A stretch of DNA of 64,000 bases from Terrimonas pollutisoli (GTDB lineage: Bacteria > Bacteroidota > Bacteroidia > Chitinophagales > Chitinophagaceae). Numbering within the stretch: the stretch's first letter is position 1; each line of letters begins with the position of its first letter. Below the pieces are notes generated by a model, which was not told the DNA's origin, made no database searches, and saw only the letters and a program-made list of their open reading frames with translations. The position numbers and the translations under genes are program-made. The stretch covers positions 118,803 to 182,802 of the forward strand of contig NZ_JARKNA010000002.1 of NCBI RefSeq assembly GCF_029360765.1. Direction: 5' to 3'. Positions 36,738 through 44,354 of this stretch are shown here, in pieces.

Positions 36738-37982
36738 ATGAGCAGTATTTCAACACAGGCATTTGAGGCAAACGGAAAAAAGTATCAACCGGCAGCGAAA
36801 CCCATCGTCGTTATTTGTATAGATGGTTCGGCTGATGAATATTTGGATACTACAATGTCATTCGACAGGATGCCTAATCTGAAACAAATGGCAAAGAATG
36901 GTTATCGTGGCATGGTGCGTGGTGCCTTACCATCTTTTACCAATGTCAATAATTCTTCCATCGTTACCGGTGTATCACCTGCGGTGCACGGCATCAGCGG
37001 CAATTTTTTTTATGATGCAGGCAAAGATGAAGAAGTAATGATGAACTCCGCGGAATATTTGCGGGCAGAAACATTGTTGGCGGCAGCAGCCAATGCCGGA
37101 AGAAAAGTGGCGGTAGTTACAGCAAAAGAAAAATTAAGAGATATCCTTTCCTATAAAATGAAAGGCATTGCTATCTCAGCCGAAAAAGCCAACCAGGCAA
37201 AGAAGGAAACACATGGTGTGGAAGGAGTAGAAGAAATTGTTGGCCATCCTACGCCGGCTATCTACAGTGCCGATGCAAGTTTGTTTGTATTGCGTGCAGG
37301 CGTAGCGTTTATTGAAAAAGGATTGGCAGATTTTCTTTACCTATCGCTCACTGATTATATGCAGCATACTTACTCACCGGAAGCGGAAGAATCTTTAGCT
37401 TTCTATGAAGCGATGGATAAAGAGATTGGAAAATTGATAGCATTGGGGGCAGTAGTTGGCGCCACCGCCGATCATGGTATGAACGCCAAAGTAAAAGCGG
37501 ATGGCAGCCCGAATGTATTGTTTGTGGAAGATATGCTGGAAGAAAACTTTGGGGAGAATGGATTTAGAGTGATTTGTCCTATCACCGATCCTTATGTAAA
37601 ACATCATGGCGCATTAGGTTCTTATGTGGTAGTGCATGTAAACGATAAAACAAAGATCAGCGAAATAAAAAACTGGCTTGCGGTGCAGCCGGGTATTACT
37701 GAAGTGTATGATAAAGCCACTGCGGTTCGGGTATTGGAGCAACCCGAAGACCGTATCGGTGATTTGGTTGTCCTTTCCGGAAGAGATGTAGTAGTAGGAC
37801 GTCGCCCGCAGTATCATGATCTGTCCGCATTGGATGGCACTCTTCGTTCGCACGGAGGTCGCTATGAAGAAATGGTACCGATGGTGATTTCTCACCCGCT
37901 GAATGCAGCTTATAAAATGAAAGCGGCAGGCGATCCAAGAAACTTTGACATTTTTGATTTCACAGTGAATGGAACGAACTAA
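36738..37982 (+). CDS. phnA: Phosphonoacetate hydrolase PhnA
   Basis: A 414-residue alkaline-phosphatase-superfamily enzyme that cleaves the C-P bond of phosphonoacetate to acetate and phosphate. The complete di-zinc site of the family is present: Asp29 (CIDGS), nucleophile Thr68 (PSFTNVNNSSIVTG), Asp206 and His210 (TDYMQH), Asp245-His246 (ADHGM) and His372 (RSHGGR). No signal peptide, so it is cytoplasmic. It is followed by the phosphonoacetaldehyde dehydrogenase gene and complements PhnW on the opposite strand, giving the full PhnW-PhnY-PhnA route. Confidence 0.95.
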   Translation: MSSISTQAFEANGKKYQPAAKPIVVICIDGSADEYLDTTMSFDRMPNLKQMAKNGYRGMVRGALPSFTNVNNSSIVTGVSPAVHGISGNFFYDAGKDEEVMMNSAEYLRAETLLAAAANAGRKVAVVTAKEKLRDILSYKMKGIAISAEKANQAKKETHGVEGVEEIVGHPTPAIYSADASLFVLRAGVAFIEKGLADFLYLSLTDYMQHTYSPEAEESLAFYEAMDKEIGKLIALGAVVGATADHGMNAKVKADGSPNVLFVEDMLEENFGENGFRVICPITDPYVKHHGALGSYVVVHVNDKTKISEIKNWLAVQPGITEVYDKATAVRVLEQPEDRIGDLVVLSGRDVVVGRRPQYHDLSALDGTLRSHGGRYEEMVPMVISHPLNAAYKMKAAGDPRNFDIFDFTVNGTN

Positions 37983-38162
37983 TGTGCAAGTATGAAAATG
38001 TGCAAATATGCAAATGTGTAGAGATGATTGATAGTATATCGTTTCAATTCTATTGCATTTTATAAATAGTAGAATCAATAGAGTATTTTCTAAAAGCTGG
38101 CCTGTGCGTTGCAAGCCCCTCCTTCGGAGGGGTTTGGGGAGGTCGGGCCTCAAATTATTAAC
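37983..38162. repeat. phnA-phnY gap with short repeats and palindromic element
   Basis: The gap begins with near-tandem copies of ATGTGCAA (37982-38017). At 38116-38132, CCCCTCC-TTC-GGAGGGG forms a strong 7-bp hairpin, followed by TTTGGGGAGG. A degenerate relative (CCCCCGTCGGAGGGG) lies at 46267-46281. It may be a dispersed repeat or a transcript-stabilising hairpin. Confidence 0.5.
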
Positions 38163-39638
38163 ATGAGCAACACAACAATTTCAACAGCAGAAAATAAGTT
38201 AAGTGCCACGAACGGTACTGTTGTTATTGATCTTCCCTGTTATATAGCAGGGAAGGCAATCAGTTCGGGTAAAGTACTGGAAGTTCGTAGCCCTTACGAT
38301 AAGCGGTTGGTGGGAACCGTGAAACTTGCTAATGCTTCGCATGCGCAGCAGGCGATAGAAGCAGCCTTAAAGGGTGGTCAGAAACTAACAAGATATGACC
38401 GCTACAGCATATTGGAAAAAGCCAGGCAATTGCTGGTAGAACGAAAAGAAGAATTTGCACAGATCATCAGTGCCGAATCTGGTTTGGCAATACGTGAAGC
38501 AAGATATGAAACCGGGCGGGCACATGATGTGCTGATGTTTGCCGCCATTGAATCATTAAAAGATGATGGGCAAATTTTTTCCTGTGATATTTCACCCACC
38601 GGAAAGGCAAGAAAAATTTTTACAACAAGAGAACCCTTGTCACTCGGTGTTTGCATCACACCATTTAATCATCCTCTCAACCAGGTAGCACATAAGATTG
38701 CCCCGGCGATAGCAGTCGGTACCCCGGTAATATTAAAACCTTCCGAAAAAACTCCACTGACGGCCATCAGGTTTGTTGAATTGTTATACGAAGCAGGATT
38801 GCCGCATTACATGCTGAGTGTATTGCTGGGAGCGACCAATGAAATAGCAGAGCCGCTGGTAAAAGATCCACGGGTCGAAATAGTTTCTTTTACCGGTAGC
38901 GTTGCCGTTGGCAAACATATCGCCAGTACAGCAGGGTATAAAAAAGTGATTCTTGAACTGGGGGGTAATGATCCGCTCATCATTATGGATGATGCAAATC
39001 TTGATACTGCTGTGTTCCTTGCTGCGGAAGGTTCATTTCGTAATAGCGGGCAACGATGTACCGCTGTAAAAAGAATATTGATACACGAAAAAATAAAAGA
39101 CGCTTTTGTAGAAAAATTTGTTGCCAAAGCGAAAGAGTATACATGTGGCGATCCTTCCAACCCTGAAACAAGAGTAGGAACGGTGATTGATGAAGCTGCC
39201 GCAATTTACCTGGAAAACGTGGTGCATAAAGCGGTGGAGCAGGGGGCAAAAGTCATTTTAGGTGGCAAACGAAATGGCGCATTACTGGAGCCAACTGTGA
39301 TCGTTGATGTGCCCCGCAATGCTGACATGATCGTTCATGAATCATTCGGTCCGCTGGCACCTGTCGTTACGTTTAAAGATATTGATGATGCCATTACCCT
39401 GAGCAATTCAACCGCCTATGGTTTGTCAAGCGGTGTTGTTACCAATAATATGGAAAACGCATTGCGTTTTGTCAAAGAATTAAAAGTAGGTACAGTCAAT
39501 ATTAACGAGGTGCCCGGCTACAGGATCGAGTCATCCCCTTTTGGTGGAATAAAGGATTCGGGATTGGGAATCAAAGAAGGCGTAATAGAAGCGATGAAAT
39601 GCTTCACGTTTGTCAAAACGTTTTCCATGCCCTGGTAA
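38163..39638 (+). CDS. phnY: NAD-dependent phosphonoacetaldehyde dehydrogenase (PhnY type)
   Basis: A 491-residue aldehyde dehydrogenase. ITPFNHPLNQVAHKIAPA and TPVILKPSEKTPLTA form the cofactor site, FTGSVAVGKHIAS follows, catalytic Glu is in LELGGNDPLI and catalytic Cys in NSGQRCTAVKRI. Members next to phnA oxidise phosphonoacetaldehyde to phosphonoacetate; the context here makes that the best assignment over other ALDHs. The start at 38163 follows the gap and removes an unlikely 18-residue leader. This PhnY is a dehydrogenase, not the unrelated dioxygenase that shares the name. Confidence 0.9.
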   Translation: MSNTTISTAENKLSATNGTVVIDLPCYIAGKAISSGKVLEVRSPYDKRLVGTVKLANASHAQQAIEAALKGGQKLTRYDRYSILEKARQLLVERKEEFAQIISAESGLAIREARYETGRAHDVLMFAAIESLKDDGQIFSCDISPTGKARKIFTTREPLSLGVCITPFNHPLNQVAHKIAPAIAVGTPVILKPSEKTPLTAIRFVELLYEAGLPHYMLSVLLGATNEIAEPLVKDPRVEIVSFTGSVAVGKHIASTAGYKKVILELGGNDPLIIMDDANLDTAVFLAAEGSFRNSGQRCTAVKRILIHEKIKDAFVEKFVAKAKEYTCGDPSNPETRVGTVIDEAAAIYLENVVHKAVEQGAKVILGGKRNGALLEPTVIVDVPRNADMIVHESFGPLAPVVTFKDIDDAITLSNSTAYGLSSGVVTNNMENALRFVKELKVGTVNINEVPGYRIESSPFGGIKDSGLGIKEGVIEAMKCFTFVKTFSMPW

Positions 39639-39800
39639 ACTGCCCTTATAACTACATGACAAATCAATAAATAAAAACTTATTTAGGATGAAACGCCCAT
39701 GATAAAATTTTTGAAACACAGGGATGTTTATAGGGCGTTCTCCCCATAGTCCTGAACTTGTCGAAGGATCGGAAGCCAAAATCAAATAAAAAATATACAG
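39639..39800. repeat. Gap with CTGAACTTGTCGAAGG repeat half
   Basis: The only distinctive sequence is CCTGAACTTGTCGAAGG (39750-39766), related to the palindrome between imuB and dnaE2. No gene is seen. Confidence 0.35.
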
Positions 39801-40883
39801 ATGAAAATAAAATCATTGTTCTATTTTCTTTTTCTTGTTTCTTCATGCTTTGGTCAGACAACAAAAACGAAAAACCTTATTCTTATATCTATAGATGGAT
39901 ATCGCTGGCAGGAAATTTACCAGGGGGCAGATTCTTCTCTCCTGAATAATAAAAAATATCGTTCGCAGGATTCTTTAGCTTTATTCAAGAAATTCTGGGC
40001 CGCAACAGCGACTGAACGGCGTGAAAAGCTGATGCCTTTCTTTTGGAACACGATTGCCAACAAAGGGCAGTTATACGGAAACCGTGATCTCGGAAACCTG
40101 GTGAATGTAAAAAACAAATATTGGTTTTCGTATCCCGGTCGTAGTGAAACCTTATGCGGCTACTATGATTCATTAGTTAATTCAAATGAGTATCCAAATA
40201 ATCCCAATGAAAATGTGCTTGAATTTATCAATAAGCAAAATGGATATCAAAACAAGGTTGTGACATTTGCATCATGGGATGCCTTAGGTCGTATTCTTAA
40301 CCGTGACAGGAACGGCATGCTGGTAAATCTTCCATTCGAAGATGTAAAAGGGCCACGATTATCAGACGGACAGCAGTTGGCGAATGAATTACAAAATTAC
40401 CTGCCCGAATATTTTGGCCGCAGCGTTCGTTTTGATGCGCACACGTTTGCTATGACAAAAGCCTATATGCAGGCTAATCATCCCAAAGTGGTTCATATTG
40501 ATTTCGCGGACCTGGACGATTTTGCCCATCATGGGCAATATGATTCCTACCTGGATGGCGCCCATTATCTCGATGCAATGATCGGTAGTTTGTGGGCAAT
40601 GATTCAACAGGATCCATTTTATAAAAATAAAACGACGATCATGATCTACCCGGATCATGGACGTGGTATTGATGCCAAATGGACGAGTCATGGTTCTTCT
40701 GTACCGCGTGCCAATGAAACCTGGCTTGCTGTAATTGGTCCCGACACACCGGCAGCAGGTGAAGTAAAAACCAATACACAGATCTACCAGGATCAGTTTG
40801 CTCAAACGGCGGCCCAATTATTAGGTTTGAAATTCACAGCCAATCACCCGGTTGGCGAAGCGGTGAAAACGGTGATCAAATAA
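39801..40883 (+). CDS. Exported alkaline-phosphatase-superfamily phosphohydrolase
   Basis: A 360-residue secreted or lipid-anchored protein (signal about 1-19, LFLVSSCFGQ, possibly with lipidated Cys16). The alkaline phosphatase superfamily metal motifs are visible: LISIDGYRW (Asp32), candidate nucleophile Ser115 in YPGRSETLCGY, HIDFADLDDFAHHG (Asp and His pair) and YPDHGRG. The set suits a phosphodiesterase or phosphonate monoesterase acting in the periplasm. It sits inside the phosphonate operon between phnY and a second metallophosphoesterase, so release of phosphonate from an ester is a plausible task; ordinary phosphate scavenging is the alternative. Confidence 0.82.
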   Translation: MKIKSLFYFLFLVSSCFGQTTKTKNLILISIDGYRWQEIYQGADSSLLNNKKYRSQDSLALFKKFWAATATERREKLMPFFWNTIANKGQLYGNRDLGNLVNVKNKYWFSYPGRSETLCGYYDSLVNSNEYPNNPNENVLEFINKQNGYQNKVVTFASWDALGRILNRDRNGMLVNLPFEDVKGPRLSDGQQLANELQNYLPEYFGRSVRFDAHTFAMTKAYMQANHPKVVHIDFADLDDFAHHGQYDSYLDGAHYLDAMIGSLWAMIQQDPFYKNKTTIMIYPDHGRGIDAKWTSHGSSVPRANETWLAVIGPDTPAAGEVKTNTQIYQDQFAQTAAQLLGLKFTANHPVGEAVKTVIK

Positions 40884-40904
40884 TCTTACCCTTTTATTTA
40901 TTAT

Positions 40905-41807
40905 ATGAAAAGAAGAGAACTTATAAAAAAGATGGGGCTCGGCGCCGGTGCGATAGCTATTGGTGGAGACCAGTCTTTTGCAAACGGGCAAGAAAGAAGG
41001 AAGAAAAAAGTTTTGCATGTTGCCCATATCACTGACATCCATATCAGGCCGGAGCATAATGCGCCGGCCCGCTTTCGTAAATGTATGGATGAAATAAAAC
41101 AGCATAGAATAGATTTTTTTTTGAACGGTGGTGATACCATTTATGCTGCAGACTATAAGCATATCACCCGTGAACGGGTAGATGAACAATGGCAGATATG
41201 GCAGGCTTGTCGCAATGAGTTAAAGGGGTATGAAGTGCATAGCTGCCTGGGCAATCATGATATGTGGTGGGCTGCTCCATCTAAAGATGATGCAATGTAT
41301 GGCAAAAATCATGTTGTAAAACAACTGGACATACCGCACCGCTATTACAGTTTTGATAAAAAAGGATGGCATTTCATTATACTTGACAGTAATAATCAAA
41401 ATGCCGGTTCCCTGGATGAAGAACAGCGCAAATGGTTGGAAGAAGATTTGGCAAAATTGCCTGTGGGTACGCCTGTTATTTGTTTGAGTCATTATCCTAT
41501 CCTGGCCGTCTGTACTATTCTTGATGGTGGTAATCATACGGATTCAAAATATATCAGTGAGTTATTTTTTAAACACAAGGATAAAAAGATCACCTGCCTG
41601 AGTGGCCATATTCACCTGCAGGATAGTGCCCAATACAATGGTGTCAACTATTTCTGCAATGGAGCTTTGAGCGGTTTCTGGTGGGAAGATGGTGACAAGG
41701 ATTCTGCCGGTAAATATTATTATAAGCAAACAGCACCAGGTTATGCCATTGTTGAGCTGTTTGAAGACGGAACGGTAGAAAATTCTTATTATGCTCACCA
41801 ACACTAA
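40905..41807 (+). CDS. Second exported calcineurin-like metallophosphoesterase
   Basis: A 300-residue protein with a Tat-like leader (MKRRELIKKMGLGAGAIAIG) and motifs ITDIHI (about 43), NGGDTI (about 76), GNHDMWW (about 115), LSHYP (about 195) and SGHIHLQD (about 230). It is distantly similar to the metallophosphoesterase at 35752 and probably a paralogue. It starts 21 bases after the alkaline-phosphatase-like gene, in the same operon. With that gene and the earlier metallophosphoesterase it makes a set of three exported phosphoesterases in one phosphonate locus. Substrate is unknown. Confidence 0.85.
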   Translation: MKRRELIKKMGLGAGAIAIGGDQSFANGQERRKKKVLHVAHITDIHIRPEHNAPARFRKCMDEIKQHRIDFFLNGGDTIYAADYKHITRERVDEQWQIWQACRNELKGYEVHSCLGNHDMWWAAPSKDDAMYGKNHVVKQLDIPHRYYSFDKKGWHFIILDSNNQNAGSLDEEQRKWLEEDLAKLPVGTPVICLSHYPILAVCTILDGGNHTDSKYISELFFKHKDKKITCLSGHIHLQDSAQYNGVNYFCNGALSGFWWEDGDKDSAGKYYYKQTAPGYAIVELFEDGTVENSYYAHQH

Positions 41808-41871
41808 GTGAGCATTTCAAACGGTCTATGGAGCAGTAGCAATATTAGCGGATCAATAAAAATTTAGAAAA

Positions 41872-43101
41872 TTGTCTTCTTCTGAAAAAGCGAATGTAGT
41901 GGTGATAGGTGGTGGCATCTTCGGCTGTGCCATTGCTTACTATTACACCAAGAATAACCCTGGAAAAAAAATAGTGGTGCTGGAAAGAAATGAGCTGTGC
42001 AATTCAGCTACCAGCAGGGCCGCTGCTTTGATGACCATTGTCCGTTCCAAACGATCTTATATTCCTTTGACACTGGAAACGTATCGTATCGTCGGCGAAA
42101 TGGAAAAACAGCTGGGTGAATCACTGGACATGAAAACAGTGGGCATGATGCATGTGGCTGCCAGTGAAACTAAAGTAAAGGAACTGGATGCATTGATGAA
42201 TATTGCAGAGACTTTTAAACAAAAGGCATATTATATCGGCAATGAAGAAGCTCATCAACGATCTCCCTGGTTAAAAACCGATGAAGCAATTAAGATCGGG
42301 TTTGTTCCAAATGAAGCCTATTGTGACCCCTATTTACTGGGAACGTTCTTTGCCCGTTGTGCCAAAATGCAGGGTGCAGATATCCGCCAGGGCGTAGAAG
42401 TGAACAGGCTTATCATGGATGGAAATACGGCAATGGGTGTAGTCACTGCCAATAATAATATTTATGCCGATAAAGTGATCATAGCGGCAGGAGCATGGGC
42501 GCCCATTTTCGCCGCCCAGGCCGGAATTGGTTTACCGATGGCCCCGGTAAGAAGTCAATATTGGATCACGGAGAAAGCAACGATATTCCCGGTGAATTCA
42601 CCCATGGTTTTATTGCCCGATGCGCAGGCTTATGCAAGGCCGGAAGGTGGTAATTTATTATTTGGAATTCGTGAATCCAATTCTTTTAGTGTTTCGCCAA
42701 AAGAGATTCCTGCAGACATCAGTCATTTTTCTTTTAGTGCAGATCGTGGCATGAATGATTTGAGTGAAGTGATCGATAGGCTGGGCCGCTTCTTTCCCGA
42801 CATTTATGATATTGGATTAAAATATTACGTAGCCGGTTTTTCAGGCTATACGCCGGACGGTAATTTATCAATGGGCACTGTTCCGGAGGTAAACAATTTA
42901 TTAATGGCTACAGGCTGTGTAGGTGCAGGCATTGCGGTAGCCGGTGGTGTGGGTCATGCTTTCGCTGAGTTGGCTGCGGATAAACCCAATCCCTACGATT
43001 TTTCTGATTTCAACCTTCAACGTTTTGGCAAAATCGATCCGTTCAGCAATGAGTGGCTTACCAGGTGTGCTGACGCAAGATCGAAGAAGGTAAGTGGGTA
43101 A
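41872..43101 (+). CDS. FAD-dependent amine oxidoreductase (DAO family) of the phosphonate locus
   Basis: A 409-residue DAO-family flavoprotein. VVVIGGGIFGCAIAYYY (about 8-24) is the FAD-binding motif, VVLERNELCNSATSRAA the ribose-binding segment, and the C-terminus has GFSGYTPDGNLSMG and ATGCVGAGIAVAGG. Such enzymes oxidise secondary or primary amines such as sarcosine and glycine. In phosphonate clusters related flavoproteins act on AEP or N-methyl-AEP, yielding phosphonoacetaldehyde that would feed PhnY. An alternative substrate is glycine from the PhnZ-like enzyme. Initiation appears to be TTG at 41872: an in-frame stop lies just upstream at 41857. Confidence 0.83.
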   Translation: MSSSEKANVVVIGGGIFGCAIAYYYTKNNPGKKIVVLERNELCNSATSRAAALMTIVRSKRSYIPLTLETYRIVGEMEKQLGESLDMKTVGMMHVAASETKVKELDALMNIAETFKQKAYYIGNEEAHQRSPWLKTDEAIKIGFVPNEAYCDPYLLGTFFARCAKMQGADIRQGVEVNRLIMDGNTAMGVVTANNNIYADKVIIAAGAWAPIFAAQAGIGLPMAPVRSQYWITEKATIFPVNSPMVLLPDAQAYARPEGGNLLFGIRESNSFSVSPKEIPADISHFSFSADRGMNDLSEVIDRLGRFFPDIYDIGLKYYVAGFSGYTPDGNLSMGTVPEVNNLLMATGCVGAGIAVAGGVGHAFAELAADKPNPYDFSDFNLQRFGKIDPFSNEWLTRCADARSKKVSG

Positions 43102-43103
43102 AA

Positions 43104-43154
43104 AAAAGCAGCCACCGATTTATTTGATCCATAAACATTGTTGTGACTGCTTTT
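43104..43154. terminator. Imperfect bidirectional terminator between convergent genes
   Basis: AAAAGCAGCCAC (43104-43115) pairs with GTGACTGCTTTT (43143-43154) with one mismatch and a 27-base loop, with A and T runs on the outer sides. It sits exactly between the convergent FAD oxidoreductase and phnW genes. Confidence 0.5.
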
Positions 43155-43162
43155 GTTGTGCA

Positions 43163-44281
43163 TCAGGCTTGCGCCATCAAAACGTTTTCTTCTTCCAATA
43201 CTTCTTTCACGGCAGTGATCAATGCTCTTACATCAGCCGGGAATATCTGGCCGATATTGCCAATACGGAATGCATCCGTTTTTCCCAACTTACCGGGGTA
43301 TATGACAAAGCCACGATCATTCAATTTTTTGTAGAAAATTTCAAAACTGAAATTTGGATCGTCGGGATACAGGAATGAAGTAATGATATGTCCCTGGATA
43401 CCGGGTTGCAGGTATTGTTTGAAACCCAGCTCGTCCATGCCTGTATCTAATATCCGCTTGTTGGCTTTATATCTTTTTTCTCTTACTTTTATGCCGCCTT
43501 CTTCCGCTAATTCACGCAGTGCCTGGCGAAAAGCCATGATGCTCAGGGTAGGGGGTGTAAACCTAAACTGGCCGCTTGCTTCAAGACCGGCCCATTGCTC
43601 ATACAAATCAAGACTTAAGCTTCTTGCCTGGCCCTGGGCTTTTTGCAATTCGTGTTTTTTGCATAAGGCAAAGGCAAAACCGGGCACCCCTTCAATACAT
43701 TTATTAGAGGATGAAACGAGAAAATCAATTTGCATTTTCTTCATATCCATTTCTACGCCGCCAAAACTGCTCATGGCATCTACAATGAAAACTTTGTTAT
43801 GCTTTTTGCATACTGCACCAATTTCAGTTATTGGATTGAAAAGCCCTGTTGTTGTTTCGCTATGAATACAGGCAACATGTGTGATGTCGGGATGTGCCTG
43901 TAAAAATTCGCCGGTTGCTTCAGGCGTCACAATTTCATTTTCCGCAAAGCGAACGATATGGTGATTCAATTGATGTATGGCGGCCATTTTTGCGATGCGT
44001 TCACCATAGGCGCCATTTGCCAGTATTAATAGGGTATCGTTTTTCCCTATCACGCTACTGATAACACTTTCGACACCAAAGGTCCCTGAGCCTTGCATGA
44101 TCACGCATTCATAACCTTCTTCCTTTGACACATGTGCCAGCTCAAGCAGTTCATTTCTGATATCTTTTACGGCATTTACAAACAGATAATCCCTGGAACC
44201 CATATCCTCCAGCATTGCTTCCTTCACTGTTTTAGAGGTAGTCAGTGGTCCCGGTGTAAATAGTAGCTGTTTTCTTTTCAT
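43163..44281 (-). CDS. phnW: 2-aminoethylphosphonate:pyruvate transaminase PhnW
   Basis: A 372-residue class V aminotransferase that converts 2-aminoethylphosphonate and pyruvate into phosphonoacetaldehyde and alanine. The N-terminus LLFTPGPLTTSKTVKEAMLEDMGSRD is characteristic of PhnW, QGSGTFGVESVI binds cofactor phosphate, VDAMSSFGG holds the pyridine-binding Asp (about 168), and Lys194 in SSSNKCIEG is the PLP lysine. It follows the DUF5690 transporter gene on the minus strand, convergent with the catabolic operon. It supplies the substrate for PhnY and PhnA. Confidence 0.95.
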   Translation of the reverse strand: MKRKQLLFTPGPLTTSKTVKEAMLEDMGSRDYLFVNAVKDIRNELLELAHVSKEEGYECVIMQGSGTFGVESVISSVIGKNDTLLILANGAYGERIAKMAAIHQLNHHIVRFAENEIVTPEATGEFLQAHPDITHVACIHSETTTGLFNPITEIGAVCKKHNKVFIVDAMSSFGGVEMDMKKMQIDFLVSSSNKCIEGVPGFAFALCKKHELQKAQGQARSLSLDLYEQWAGLEASGQFRFTPPTLSIMAFRQALRELAEEGGIKVREKRYKANKRILDTGMDELGFKQYLQPGIQGHIITSFLYPDDPNFSFEIFYKKLNDRGFVIYPGKLGKTDAFRIGNIGQIFPADVRALITAVKEVLEEENVLMAQA

Positions 44282-44354
44282 TAGTTTCTTTTTTGGTTAG
44301 CCATGAAGTATGTTGAAAAATCGCTGCATCATCACGACTGGTTTATACGTTGTG

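Noticed and set aside
38163..39638. The possibility that this PhnY is the AEP dioxygenase partner of PhnZ
   Set aside because: The sequence is an aldehyde dehydrogenase with catalytic Cys and Glu; it is unrelated to the dioxygenase of the same name.
43094..43378. Plus-strand frame overlapping the phnW 3' end
   Set aside because: Antisense to a firmly identified gene; composition is that of a shadow frame.
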